Shown here: positions 43,234-51,829 of the stretch, piece by piece | Position numbering within the stretch: the first letter of the stretch is position 1 | Layout: each line of letters opens with the position of its first letter | Assembly (NCBI GenBank): GCA_903834145.1 | Contig: CAILHY010000022.1 | Location: forward strand, 1 to 64,000 | Length of the DNA stretch: 64,000 nucleotides | Reading direction: 5' to 3' | From: an uncultured Actinomycetes bacterium | Lineage (GTDB): Bacteria; Actinomycetota; Actinomycetes; Nanopelagicales; Nanopelagicaceae | The notes under the pieces: model-generated | What the model was told of the DNA's origin: nothing | Database searches by the model: none | The model's input: the letters and a program-made list of their open reading frames with translations, nothing else | Position numbers and translations under genes: made by a program

Positions 43234-44038
43234 ATTCAACAAATTCAATAGGAGCCAAAAAGGCAGCCCGTCTCTGCGTGCGCCGTAAGGCGGAGAGCAA
43301 TGTTGGGGCAGTGAACAAAAGCAAGGTGCTTGTAACAAAAGCGCGAGGAATGTCCCATGCCATAGACGATGCGAAATGAAAGATAATAAAACGGTGCATG
43401 TTTGTAGAAGTTGCTCCACCGGCTAGGTATGAAAGTTGAGTGTGAGATCCGAGAGCCCAGGGCCAAAACTGCAAATCCATGAGCGCACCAAAAGAAAGGG
43501 CTGCGAATATTCCATAGAGAACGAGGAGCAACACTTCGCTTTTGCCTCGAATTGAATATTTGCCGACTCTTTGCGGCAGGGCGCCTGCACCAAGACCAAT
43601 CCATCCCGCGGCAAACATTTGATAAGCAAGCCAAGGCCCGAAGCCGCCGGTAATAAATGCAGAAACGAAGAGAGCTGTTATACCTAAAATAAAACCGAAA
43701 GCGGCCCCGAATACTCGTGCACTCAAAATAAGTATGAACCACATAGGTTCAATTCCTGCGGCGCCAGCACCCATGGGCCGCAGTGCTGCCGTGAGCGCTG
43801 CCAGCACGCCAAGTAATGCAACAGATTTTGCATCGAGACGCTCATTACTTAATTCCACGATGAGCAGACCGAGTGCGATCGGGACAGCTATCCAGAAAAA
43901 CCATTGGGTGCGTGACTGATGGTGAGCGGCATTGAAAATAAAGGGCCAGAGAAAACCTGATGCGCTTACGATCCCGGTGAACGCCAGGGCCAATGCCGAG
44001 CGCTTACTAAATCGATATATATCTGAGGTGGTGCTCAT
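43199..44038 (-). CDS. ECF transporter substrate-specificity (S) component, B12 regulated
   Basis: A 279-aa polytopic protein with about six hydrophobic segments. It has the VALLGVLAALTAALRPMGAGAAGIEPMWFIL region and the SARVFGAAFGFILGITALFVSAFITGGFGPWLAYQM stretch typical of ECF S components. It gives ligand specificity to the EcfA/EcfT module encoded just upstream. The cobalamin riboswitch at the head of the operon makes cobalamin or a precursor the most likely ligand. Its start overlaps ecfA by 4 nt. Confidence 0.8.
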   Translation of the reverse strand: MSTTSDIYRFSKRSALALAFTGIVSASGFLWPFIFNAAHHQSRTQWFFWIAVPIALGLLIVELSNERLDAKSVALLGVLAALTAALRPMGAGAAGIEPMWFILILSARVFGAAFGFILGITALFVSAFITGGFGPWLAYQMFAAGWIGLGAGALPQRVGKYSIRGKSEVLLLVLYGIFAALSFGALMDLQFWPWALGSHTQLSYLAGGATSTNMHRFIIFHFASSMAWDIPRAFVTSTLLLFTAPTLLSALRRTQRRAAFLAPIEFVEFNERARQQREE

Positions 44039-45648
44039 GGATTATTTCTCATTGCCGTGAGTACGTCCTTCACGGTCAACCACGGCGATGGCGACATAAC
44101 TTTTGCTACTTGCGGTGCAAACGCGGGAGAAGAAAGAAGTACATCCATCGTCGTGCCGTCGGCAACAATTTCCCCTTCAGCGATGAAGATAACCCTGGAG
44201 GCGAGTTCGGCAACGAGTTCGACATCGTGAGTGGCGATAATGACCGCCCTGTCATGAGCATGTGCAATCTCTTTGAGTATGGAAATCAGAGAAACCTTAG
44301 CCGTGTAATCCAATCCACGGGTTGGTTCATCAAGAACAAGAAGTTGTGGTTGCGCAGAGAGTACGACGCTCAGTGCAAGACTCAGACGTTGCCCTTCAGA
44401 GAGATCCCTCGGGTGGGTGTTCTGTGAAATACCAGGGACGAGAGTTTGAATCAAAGCAAAAGTTTCACCGGAAGCCACATGATTATCCGCGTCTGCTTGC
44501 GAACATTCCTCGCGGACACTTTGTCCATAGAGTAAGTCACTGGGTTCTTGTGGAATAAATCCGACAAGCTCTGTGCGCTCTTTCCCGTGCAGAGAGAACG
44601 GATCCTTGCCCACAATACTGACTGCTCCTTTAGACGGAGAAGTTGCCCCGACGATTGCTCGAAGGAGAGAACTCTTTCCAGCGCCGTTTCGACCCATGAC
44701 CGCAACGATCTCTCCGGCGCAGATAGTGAGGGAAGTGTCGGCGATCGCCTCTTTTGCTCCGTAGGAAATGCTCATTCGATCCACTTTCACGACAATTTTT
44801 GCCTTGTCTACAGTGTGAACAACATCGGGGGTGATTTCACTCAAATGTTTTCGAATTGGTTCAGTGAGACGACGCATTTGTCGAACACTCAAGGGGATTT
44901 CGCTAACGTTCATGGCTCGAGCTAAATGAATAATCGGTGGCGCTAGCGCAGAGGAGGCAAAAATCGTTTCAGGAGTTCCGATCTGGGTCTGCCCGCCACC
45001 TTGGATATGGATAATTCGGTCCGCAAATTGAATCACTCGTTCTAATTTATGTTCGGAGACAATAACTGTCAGTCCCAGGTCGTGGACAAGTCGATGAAGG
45101 ATAGAGAGAACTTCCTCAGCTGCGACCGGGTCAAGTGCGCTCGTTGGCTCATCTAAGACAAGCACTTTGGGATGCATCACCAGCGCGCTACCAATGGCTA
45201 CACGTTGCTGTTCTCCACCGCTGAGAGTGGCAAGGGAACGGTTTCGAAGTTGCGCCAAACTCAATAGATCCAAGATTTCTTCAACGCGTTTGCGCATCAC
45301 ATCAGGTGGAAGATTCAAAGTTTCCATGCCGAAAGCCAACTCTTCTTCCACCGTGTCAGTGACGAAGCCATTGAGAGGATTTTGTCCCACGATTCCAATC
45401 AAATGGGCGAGACCACCTGGTTTAACGCTTTGGGTGCTGATCCCATTCACACTGATATCGCCAGCCAAAATACCGCCCGTGTGGTGGGGCACCAAGCCAT
45501 TGATTAAACGCAGCAGTGATGATTTTCCGATTCCGGTAGACCCCATCACTAGAACGAGTTCGCCTTCTGCAACGATGAAGGTGAGATCCTCAATGACCGT
45601 TTGTTGTGAATTCGGATATATGAGAGAGACGTTGGTGAATTTGATCAT
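44035..45648 (-). CDS. ECF transporter ATPase, two fused ATP-binding domains
   Basis: A 537-aa protein with two complete nucleotide-binding domains. Domain 1: Walker A MGSTGIGKSS (about residue 35), LSGGEQQRVAIG, VLDEPTSALDP. Domain 2: Walker A MGRNGAGKSS (about residue 320), DLSEGQRLSLAL, VLDEPTRGLD. The fusion replaces the separate EcfA1/EcfA2 pair of energy-coupling-factor importers. The second signature is SEGQ rather than SGGQ, a common tolerated variant. It overlaps its neighbours by 4 nt on both sides. Confidence 0.9.
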   Translation of the reverse strand: MIKFTNVSLIYPNSQQTVIEDLTFIVAEGELVLVMGSTGIGKSSLLRLINGLVPHHTGGILAGDISVNGISTQSVKPGGLAHLIGIVGQNPLNGFVTDTVEEELAFGMETLNLPPDVMRKRVEEILDLLSLAQLRNRSLATLSGGEQQRVAIGSALVMHPKVLVLDEPTSALDPVAAEEVLSILHRLVHDLGLTVIVSEHKLERVIQFADRIIHIQGGGQTQIGTPETIFASSALAPPIIHLARAMNVSEIPLSVRQMRRLTEPIRKHLSEITPDVVHTVDKAKIVVKVDRMSISYGAKEAIADTSLTICAGEIVAVMGRNGAGKSSLLRAIVGATSPSKGAVSIVGKDPFSLHGKERTELVGFIPQEPSDLLYGQSVREECSQADADNHVASGETFALIQTLVPGISQNTHPRDLSEGQRLSLALSVVLSAQPQLLVLDEPTRGLDYTAKVSLISILKEIAHAHDRAVIIATHDVELVAELASRVIFIAEGEIVADGTTMDVLLSSPAFAPQVAKVMSPSPWLTVKDVLTAMRNNP

Positions 45649-46436
45649 GGGGCCAAGACCAATGGTGATAGAGCAACGATGATCAAGAGATATTCTGGGC
45701 GAAGAAAAACCAGCAGGGCGAAAGCACAGAGCGCATAATCTCTAGTGGTCCAATGATCGTTTCGATATTTCGAGCGCTTTCGAGAATATCCATAACCACG
45801 TGAATCCATTGCAGCGGCGAGATCTAGCGAACGTGAAAGTGAATCTTCAAACAAGGGGAGTGCGATTCTTCGCCAGCTAGCCAAACCTCGGCTCTCGTGA
45901 CCACGCAATCGCTGAGCTTCTTTGATGCGCGAAACACTGGTGACAAATTGAGGAAGTATCGATGTTGCAATGACGATCGTCACTCCAAATTCATAGACCA
46001 TAACCGGCATAGAGCGAAGCAATCGATGAGGACTCGACAATGACGCGGCGGCGCCGAGTAAACCGATGATCGCTGCGATCAAGATTCCATCGTGGGCCGT
46101 TGATGAAAGTCGCTCAAAAGTTACGGGCCCGCCAATTCGGATTCCGGCCATCCAATCAGGCAAAGGGATGATCGGCAGAGTGAAGAGGGTCCGACCCGGG
46201 ATAGGTACGCCGATCAACACACCCGTGAGAACGCGAATTACAATCACCCATGTTCCAACTTTTATTGACCATGCAAAACTTTTTGCCCACGGTGCTTTCT
46301 CAGCCTTTCTTCTGACAATAAATCCCGCTGCACCCACAACGCCAAAGGCAAGGGGGATGGAGCTGGTCATTGCAACTGCAGTTGCAAGTGACCCGGCCCA
46401 AATCCACCAGACGAGTGGGTGCAGGGACTTATTCAT
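45645..46436 (-). CDS. ECF transporter transmembrane protein (EcfT/CbiQ family)
   Basis: A 263-aa protein with several N-terminal membrane segments. It has the coupling-helix motif in the cytoplasmic loop (VSRIKEAQRLRGHESRG, Ala-Arg-Gly type) and a second AAAMDSRGYG, which couple to the ATPase. It links the S component to the ATPase. The start lies 8 nt after the upstream secreted-protein gene. Confidence 0.88.
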   Translation of the reverse strand: MNKSLHPLVWWIWAGSLATAVAMTSSIPLAFGVVGAAGFIVRRKAEKAPWAKSFAWSIKVGTWVIVIRVLTGVLIGVPIPGRTLFTLPIIPLPDWMAGIRIGGPVTFERLSSTAHDGILIAAIIGLLGAAASLSSPHRLLRSMPVMVYEFGVTIVIATSILPQFVTSVSRIKEAQRLRGHESRGLASWRRIALPLFEDSLSRSLDLAAAMDSRGYGYSRKRSKYRNDHWTTRDYALCAFALLVFLRPEYLLIIVALSPLVLAP

Positions 46437-46444
46437 AAATGTAT

Positions 46445-46993
46445 TTAGTTCTTCTTAGTTAGTGCAGCAGGCGTATTAACTTCTACTCCGCATTCATTTG
46501 ATGGGTAACCATTGAGTCCACAAATGAATCCAGATGAACTTGCGCGAATTTTTGCAACTGCGTACACAACGTCTGAGCCAATGGCCTTCTTATCGAGAAC
46601 GAGACATTTGCTAAAGGATCGTGGAAGTGTTTCACCTTTAGGTTTCAAAAAAATACTTCCGAAGTCAACAACAATCCCTACTCTTTTCTTTCCAGCTGCA
46701 GGAATTTTTGTAGTTCCACAGATGCGGGAAAAATTTGGTGCAACGCGTGGTGTAGCGGCATCTGGAACGCTGTCACTGCTAAAAGTAAATGCCCAGCCTT
46801 CAACAGATCCATCGGCAACTATCGTTGTTGGCCCAGTTTGAGCCATAGTCCAAGAGGTTTGCCCTGGAGCACTTTGGAAATAACCCCAATAGCGGTAGCC
46901 CTTATCTGCGGCCTGTGCGGAAGGAGTAAGTAAAGCAGTAGCGATCATTGCCACTGATATCGCTGCGAATGTTCTCTTAGTTATCATCTTCAT
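46445..46993 (-). CDS. Secreted protein of the B12-regulated ECF operon (SCO2322-like)
   Basis: A 182-aa protein with a clear signal peptide (MKMITKRTFAAISVAMIATALL...AQA, cleavage near residue 28). The mature part begins DKGYRYWGYFQ, has Cys residues at three or four positions that could pair (RICGTT, SKCLVL, FICGLNG, NECGVE) and a short C-terminal tail. Members of this type precede ECF operons in Streptomyces. It may bind the vitamin outside the membrane, but this is inference. It is the first gene after the cobalamin riboswitch terminator. Confidence 0.72.
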   Translation of the reverse strand: MKMITKRTFAAISVAMIATALLTPSAQAADKGYRYWGYFQSAPGQTSWTMAQTGPTTIVADGSVEGWAFTFSSDSVPDAATPRVAPNFSRICGTTKIPAAGKKRVGIVVDFGSIFLKPKGETLPRSFSKCLVLDKKAIGSDVVYAVAKIRASSSGFICGLNGYPSNECGVEVNTPAALTKKN

Positions 46994-47056
46994 TTATAGA
47001 GCCTCACGTGTAGGGAGTCTCACAAGGGCCGACCTTAAGCATGTTATGAATGAAAT

Positions 47057-47086
47057 AAAAAAGTCGTTCGAAATATCTCGAACGAC
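47057..47086 (-). terminator. Riboswitch expression-platform terminator
   Basis: On the minus strand the arms GTCGTTCGA and TCGAACGAC (47063-47071 and 47078-47086) form a 9-bp stem, 6-nt loop, followed by six T. It lies between the cobalamin aptamer and the first gene, so ligand binding most likely triggers premature termination. Confidence 0.87.
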
Positions 47087-47099
47087 CCTAGCTTCCAGT

Positions 47100-47262
47100 T
47101 CAAACATTTCTGTTTGGACGAACGCCCCGCAAACCTCGGCGGTGGTGTCGATATCGAGCCTTTGATTTAGGTAATCCGACTTAACAACAAGGTTCGTTGC
47201 TTTACGGTTGCGGGTCAGCGCCGGATTCTCACCGGACTTCCCCTAAACACAAAGACGTTAAA
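47100..47262 (-). ncRNA. Cobalamin riboswitch
   Basis: On the minus strand the core reads GAAGTCCGGTGAGAATCCGG, then CGCTGACCCGCAACCGTAA, followed by a TCGGATTACC segment and a GGGGCGTTCG end. These are the diagnostic B12-box elements. A U-tailed terminator follows at 47057-47086, and then the gene for a secreted protein and the ECF T, A and S components. The rest of 46994-47383 holds nothing else that I can support. Confidence 0.93.
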
Positions 47263-47383
47263 CAAGACTTATGAAGTTTTTTCTTGAGTGCCAACCAAAC
47301 CACATCGCTTTCGCCTTGGCAATACGCCTCGCTCGTCATAAGGTGGCACTTTCACAATCGGGTTCATTTGAGGGGGATCGGCC

Positions 47384-48385
47384 GTGGAACATCGCCGTCT
47401 TGGAAGTTCGGGCATGTACGTTTCTGAGATTTCCTATGGAAACTGGATTACCCACGGTTCTCAAGTTGAACAACAGAGTGCAATTGCATGCGTTAAGACG
47501 GCGCTGGACGTTGGAATCACAACGTTCGATACCGCAGATGTGTATGCAGGTACGAAAGCCGAAACTGTTCTCGGTAAGGCCCTCAAAGGTGTTCGCCGTG
47601 AATCCTATGAGCTATTTACGAAGGTGTATTTTCCAACGGGCACAGGAAAGAATGATCGTGGCCTTTCTCGCAAACATATTATGGAGTCAGCACATGCTTC
47701 TTTGAAGAGATTGGGCACTGACCACATTGACCTCTATCAAGCGCACCGTTTCGATTACGAGACACCGCTGGAGGAGACGCTCAGTGCATTCAATGATCTA
47801 GTGCGTCAAGGAAAAGTGAATTACATCGGAACCTCCGAATGGAGCGCTACTGAAATAAGTGCAGCGCTCAAGATTCAAGATGAACGTGGTTACACCCGTT
47901 TCGTCTCCAATCAGCCTCAGTATTCGATGCTATGGAGAGTGATTGATGCAGAGGTTGTTCCCTTGAGCGACAAAGAAGGCATTGGCCAGATTGTTTGGTC
48001 GCCGATTGCCCAGGGCGTTCTCACGGGAAAGTACAAACCAGGTAAGAAAGTGCCTGCTGGTTCACGCGCTACAGATAAAAACGGTGGAGCAGGAATGATT
48101 TCGCGATGGCTCAATAATGACATTTTGACGGCAGTCGAAAAACTTCGCCCTATTGCAGAAGGGGTAGATCTTTCAATGGCTCAGTTGGCAATTGCATGGG
48201 TGTTGCAAAACAAGAATGTTTCCAGCGCAATCATCGGAGCCACGAAACCTTCACAGGTCAAAGAGAATGTAAAAGCCTCGGGTGTAAAGCTTTCAGCTCA
48301 AACAATGAAGGCGATCGATAAAGCCCTTGGGGGTATTCCCGAGACCAATCCCGCAAAAAACGCGAGCCCAAAGCCACGCGCCTAG
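47384..48385 (+). CDS. Aldo/keto reductase
   Basis: A 333-aa NADPH-dependent oxidoreductase. It has FDTADVYAGTKAETVLGKAL with the catalytic Asp-Tyr, LFTKVYFP (Lys region), SLKRLGTDHIDLYQAHRFD (His), and the C-terminal ISSAIIGATKPSQVKEN-type motif (here VSSAIIGATKPSQVKEN). It resembles the potassium-channel-beta / glyceraldehyde-phosphate reductase subgroup. The GTG at 47384 has a GAGGGGGATC site. It is divergent from the cobalamin operon. Confidence 0.9.
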   Translation: MEHRRLGSSGMYVSEISYGNWITHGSQVEQQSAIACVKTALDVGITTFDTADVYAGTKAETVLGKALKGVRRESYELFTKVYFPTGTGKNDRGLSRKHIMESAHASLKRLGTDHIDLYQAHRFDYETPLEETLSAFNDLVRQGKVNYIGTSEWSATEISAALKIQDERGYTRFVSNQPQYSMLWRVIDAEVVPLSDKEGIGQIVWSPIAQGVLTGKYKPGKKVPAGSRATDKNGGAGMISRWLNNDILTAVEKLRPIAEGVDLSMAQLAIAWVLQNKNVSSAIIGATKPSQVKENVKASGVKLSAQTMKAIDKALGGIPETNPAKNASPKPRA

Positions 48386-48401
48386 TCAGACAAGTTTCTG
48401 A

Positions 48402-48938
48402 TTAGTTAGTTTTATCTCCAGGTTTTACTTGTGGTGCTGGCGCGCGCAAACGACGAAGTTGAGTCGAGCGTGACCATCCGTAAGCGCCAATACCTTTTGT
48501 GGAAGCTTCCGGAAAACGGGTTTTCACTTCCTTCTTTAATTTGCGAGAGAGAATAACGCCTTCTGCCATCGCGCCTAGGAAAACTATGTACATCAGAAGA
48601 ACGGCAATACTTTGAAGCGCAGTAATGCGCGAAACCATAAGAACAACGAAGAGGAGTGGCAATAAATATTCAGCAAGAGAACGACGCGAGTCGACGTAGT
48701 TGCGAACGAATTTGCGGACCGGACCACGATCGCGCGCAGGTAGAGCACTTTCTTCACCGCGCATATAGGCAGCTCTTGCAGATCCGCGATGTTGGCGCTG
48801 AAGCTCTTTCTGCTTCTTTCGTTCTTCTTTATTAGCAGCAGGCGCCATGGAATTTACGACGCGCTTTGCTTGTGCATCTTTACGCGAAGGGGTTGGACGG
48901 CCCTTGTTGTCGGACTTATCTGGAGTATCTGCGCTCAT
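48402..48938 (-). CDS. DUF3043-family membrane protein
   Basis: A 178-aa protein. A highly charged cytoplasmic N-terminus (PTPSRKDAQAKRVVN, RGEESALPARDRGPVRKFVRNYVDSRRSLAEYL) precedes two membrane segments (about residues 93-112 and 114-130), then a basic tail. This is the DUF3043 layout, an actinobacterial family of unknown role. A TATAGT box lies 7 nt before the ATG. Confidence 0.87.
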   Translation of the reverse strand: MSADTPDKSDNKGRPTPSRKDAQAKRVVNSMAPAANKEERKKQKELQRQHRGSARAAYMRGEESALPARDRGPVRKFVRNYVDSRRSLAEYLLPLLFVVLMVSRITALQSIAVLLMYIVFLGAMAEGVILSRKLKKEVKTRFPEASTKGIGAYGWSRSTQLRRLRAPAPQVKPGDKTN

Positions 48939-48945
48939 AAGTCAG

Positions 48946-48951
48946 ACTATA
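48946..48951 (-). promoter_or_regulatory. Candidate -10 box (TATAGT) for leaderless DUF3043 gene
   Basis: TATAGT on the minus strand ends 7 nt before the ATG at 48938; no ribosome site is seen. Confidence 0.5.
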
Positions 48952-48995
48952 GAGGTTTTAGAGGCTTAAAAGGAGTGGTGGGCTTTATCTGGAAG

Positions 48996-50144
48996 TTAGG
49001 GCAGGGCCAGCATTCGCTCCAGCGCAAGCTTGGAGTAAATCGCGGTCTTGTCATCGACCCGAATCTGATTCACGAGGTGGTTGGCTAGGAGTGATTCCAT
49101 GACCCAGACCAGGTGTGGAAGATCGATGCGGTTCATGGTGGAGCAGTAGCAGACATCTTTATCGAGAAAGACGATTTGTTTATCCGTATGGGTTTTTGCC
49201 AATCGTTGGACGAGGTTGAGCTCTGTCCCAATCGCCCAGGATGAACCTGAAGGTGCCGCCTCAATAGTCTTGATGATCATTTCTGTCGAGCCGACGACAT
49301 CTGCACTAGAAACAACTTCGTATTGGCATTCAGGATGCACAAGAACTTGTACGTTGGGAATTCTGGATCTCACTTCATTAACGCTATCTACGGTAAATCT
49401 GCCGTGGACTGAACAATGTCCTCGCCACAAAATTACTTTTGCGTTAATAATCTCCTCGCGAGTAAGCCCTCCCTGTGGCTTCCAGGGATTCCACAAGACG
49501 CAATCTTCACGTGAGAGCCCCAGCGAAAGAACGGCAGTGTTTCGGCCGAGATGTTGATCGGGGAGAAATAAAACTTTTTCTCCTTGCTCGAAAGCCCATG
49601 CCATTGCTCGTTGTGCGTTGGAGGAGGTGCAGACCGTTCCGCCATTTTCTCCAGTAAAACTTTTGATGGCTGCCGATGAATTCATATAGGTCACTGGAAT
49701 CGTGTGTGATGCGACTCCGAATTCCTGTAAAACTTTCCAACATTCATCAACTTGAGATGCGGTAGCCATATCGGCCATAGAGCACCCTGCTGCAAGATCC
49801 GGCAGGATTACCTTCTGAGCGCTAGAGGTAAGAATGTCGGCGCTCTCTGCCATGAAGTGCACGCCACAGAAAATTATGTATTCAGCCTGGGTGGCAACAG
49901 CGGCGGCTTGGGCCAACTTAAAGGAGTCTCCTGTGATATCCGCGAAGGCAATGACTTCATCGCGTTGATAATGGTGGCCTAAAACTAGGGCCCGTTCTCC
50001 AAGGGCTGCGCGGGCTACCCGAGCACGTTCTATCAAGCCTGGTTCGCTTGGGTGAGGGAGTTCTCCGGTACAGGAAACCCCGCGTTCACTTGCCAGGTCT
50101 TTACCTTGTCCCAGCAGAAGGAGATCACTCAATGCCATAGGCAT
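48996..50144 (-). CDS. nadA: Quinolinate synthase A
   Basis: About 382 aa; a 4Fe-4S enzyme that condenses iminoaspartate with dihydroxyacetone phosphate in NAD synthesis. It contains LVLGHHYQRDEVIAFAD, the first cluster Cys in IIFCGVHFMAE, PEC (HPEC) and the last cluster region DVCYCSTMNRI. Starts at 50138 (MALSDL), 50144 or a GTG at 50210 are all possible; none has a strong ribosome site. Homologues begin close to the LLLLG segment. No nadB or nadC lies nearby. Confidence 0.93.
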   Translation of the reverse strand: MPMALSDLLLLGQGKDLASERGVSCTGELPHPSEPGLIERARVARAALGERALVLGHHYQRDEVIAFADITGDSFKLAQAAAVATQAEYIIFCGVHFMAESADILTSSAQKVILPDLAAGCSMADMATASQVDECWKVLQEFGVASHTIPVTYMNSSAAIKSFTGENGGTVCTSSNAQRAMAWAFEQGEKVLFLPDQHLGRNTAVLSLGLSREDCVLWNPWKPQGGLTREEIINAKVILWRGHCSVHGRFTVDSVNEVRSRIPNVQVLVHPECQYEVVSSADVVGSTEMIIKTIEAAPSGSSWAIGTELNLVQRLAKTHTDKQIVFLDKDVCYCSTMNRIDLPHLVWVMESLLANHLVNQIRVDDKTAIYSKLALERMLALP

Positions 50145-50239
50145 ATTCTGTCTGCTTCTTTGCCATCGTGCGAGTAGGATTTGGCCCGAAGTCGCACTGA
50201 TTTTCGTCACAGGTTCTGTATTAGGGGAGAGAAATAATT

Positions 50240-50596
50240 ATGAGCACTGATGTCACTATTGAAACAAGCGTTGCCAGCATCGTTTTGACCGATACCGCAG
50301 CCAGTAAAGTCGCTGCACTTTTGGCTCAGGAGGATCGCGATGATTTGGCTCTTCGCGTAGCTGTCCAGCCGGGCGGATGTTCAGGACTTCGCTACCAACT
50401 CTATTTTGATGATCGCGCCCTAGATGGCGATGTCACTCACGAATTCGGAAACGTCAAAGTCATCGTAGACAAGATGAGCGTCCCTTATCTTGCTGGCGCA
50501 TCGATCGATTTCGTTGACACCATCGAGAAACAAGGCTTTACCATCGACAATCCCAACGCAGGTGGTTCTTGTGCGTGCGGTGATTCTTTCCACTAA
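50240..50596 (+). CDS. erpA: Iron-sulfur cluster insertion protein (ErpA/HesB family)
   Basis: A 118-aa A-type carrier with the three conserved cysteines: CSGLRY (about residue 50) and the C-terminal CACGDSF. It delivers Fe-S clusters to apo-proteins; LipA, NadA and QcrA encoded in this window are candidate clients. The ATG has a GGGGAG site. It is divergent from nadA. Confidence 0.93.
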   Translation: MSTDVTIETSVASIVLTDTAASKVAALLAQEDRDDLALRVAVQPGGCSGLRYQLYFDDRALDGDVTHEFGNVKVIVDKMSVPYLAGASIDFVDTIEKQGFTIDNPNAGGSCACGDSFH

Positions 50597-50634
50597 TTTC
50601 TTGTAACACTCTTAACTCCTAACGAAGGTTGTTC

Positions 50635-51633
50635 ATGAAAATTGGCGTGGCTGGTTCGGTTGGTCGCGACCATTTGATGACCTTCCCGGGAAAATTCACG
50701 GACTCTCTCGTTGCGGGATCGTTGGAAAAGGTTTCTCTCTCCTTCTTAGTTGATGCTCTCGATGTTCGACGTGGTGGATGCGCTGCAAATATTGCATTTG
50801 GCATGGGCGTTCTTGGATTGCGTCCAACGTTGATTGCATCGGTAGGGAAAGATTGGGCCGATTACGATGCGTGGCTCTCACGCCACGGAGTTGATACGGC
50901 TCATGTTCTGATTTCAGAGACCTTGCACACCTGTCTCTTTATGGTGACGACCGATACCGAACTTAATCAAATTGCATCCTTTTTCCCTGGTGCCATGAGC
51001 GAGGCTCGCAATATCGAACTTGCACCGATCATGGCCAAAACTGGCGTCTTCGACCTGATTGTGATTTCACCGGATGATCCTGAAGCGATGCTGCGACATT
51101 CAGAAACCGCTCGCCAGCAGCAGATTGCCTTTGCGGCGGATCCTTCTCAACAGATGGCACGAATGGATGGCGATGAGATCAAGCGTCTCATCGAAGGGGC
51201 GGCTTACTTATTTCTTAATGAATACGAGTGCGCTCTAGCCATTCAAAAAACTGGATGGACTGATGCCGAAATCCTTGAACGTGTAAATGTTCGTATCGTC
51301 ACCCTCGGCTCTGATGGAGCAAAAGTTGAGGAAAAGGGCAAAGAAACGATCTATGTAGGGGTGCCACAAGAAAAAGCGCGGATTGATCCAACAGGCGTGG
51401 GTGATTCGTTTCGCTCTGGATTTATCGCAGGGCTTGCCGCGGATCTCAGTCACGAGCGTTGTGCACAGTTGGGCTCGATGCTCGCCACTTACGTGATCGA
51501 AACCAAAGGAACGCAGGAGTATCACTTCACGCGCGCAGAATTTTTAAACAGATTTGAAGTCGCTTACGGTGTCATCGCTACGGCAGAAATCAGCGAGAGT
51601 CTTGGCCACTTTGGTTTTGACGCACCACAATAA
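50635..51633 (+). CDS. PfkB-family kinase, adenosine-kinase-like
   Basis: A 332-aa ribokinase-fold protein. It has the first PfkB signature RRGGCAANIAFGMGVLGLRP and the catalytic DPTGVGDSFRSGFIAG with the Asp general base. Its location next to erpA and ctaC matches the mycobacterial adenosine kinase (AdoK), which supports phosphorylation of adenosine. Ribokinase activity cannot be excluded. The ATG at 50635 has a GAAGG site. The 3' end overlaps the convergent tusA by 44 nt. Confidence 0.85.
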   Translation: MKIGVAGSVGRDHLMTFPGKFTDSLVAGSLEKVSLSFLVDALDVRRGGCAANIAFGMGVLGLRPTLIASVGKDWADYDAWLSRHGVDTAHVLISETLHTCLFMVTTDTELNQIASFFPGAMSEARNIELAPIMAKTGVFDLIVISPDDPEAMLRHSETARQQQIAFAADPSQQMARMDGDEIKRLIEGAAYLFLNEYECALAIQKTGWTDAEILERVNVRIVTLGSDGAKVEEKGKETIYVGVPQEKARIDPTGVGDSFRSGFIAGLAADLSHERCAQLGSMLATYVIETKGTQEYHFTRAEFLNRFEVAYGVIATAEISESLGHFGFDAPQ

Positions 51634-51829
51634 AATTCGTTTCGCTTTGCCGGCTTACGGTGTTTCCCGTCATCCGTGACCATGCCTGAAGATCAGGCCA
51701 TGTCGCTGGATCATCAGACAAAAGTCTAAGTAACTCGCCATTGTTTGAGTTTAGAATTTCTTTTGCAATCACAATTATTGGAAGTGGACATCGCATACCT
51801 AAGCAATCGACTTCGCGGGTTGGCTTCAT
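51590..51829 (-). CDS. TusA/SirA-family sulfur carrier
   Basis: A 79-aa protein with the family motif DCLGMRCPLPI, whose first Cys would carry a persulfide, and the typical two-layer fold pattern. It relays sulfur from a desulfurase to tRNA thiolation or cofactor assembly. The start overlaps the desulfurase-like gene by 4 nt, so the pair forms an operon. It overlaps the kinase gene tail-to-tail by 44 nt. Confidence 0.9.
   Translation of the reverse strand: MKPTREVDCLGMRCPLPIIVIAKEILNSNNGELLRLLSDDPATWPDLQAWSRMTGNTVSRQSETNFIVVRQNQSGQDSR

Noticed and set aside
47271-47705. 144-codon plus-strand frame overlapping the aldo/keto reductase start
   Set aside because: Most of it overlaps the reductase in another frame, and its start lies in the riboswitch leader region. 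No family features.
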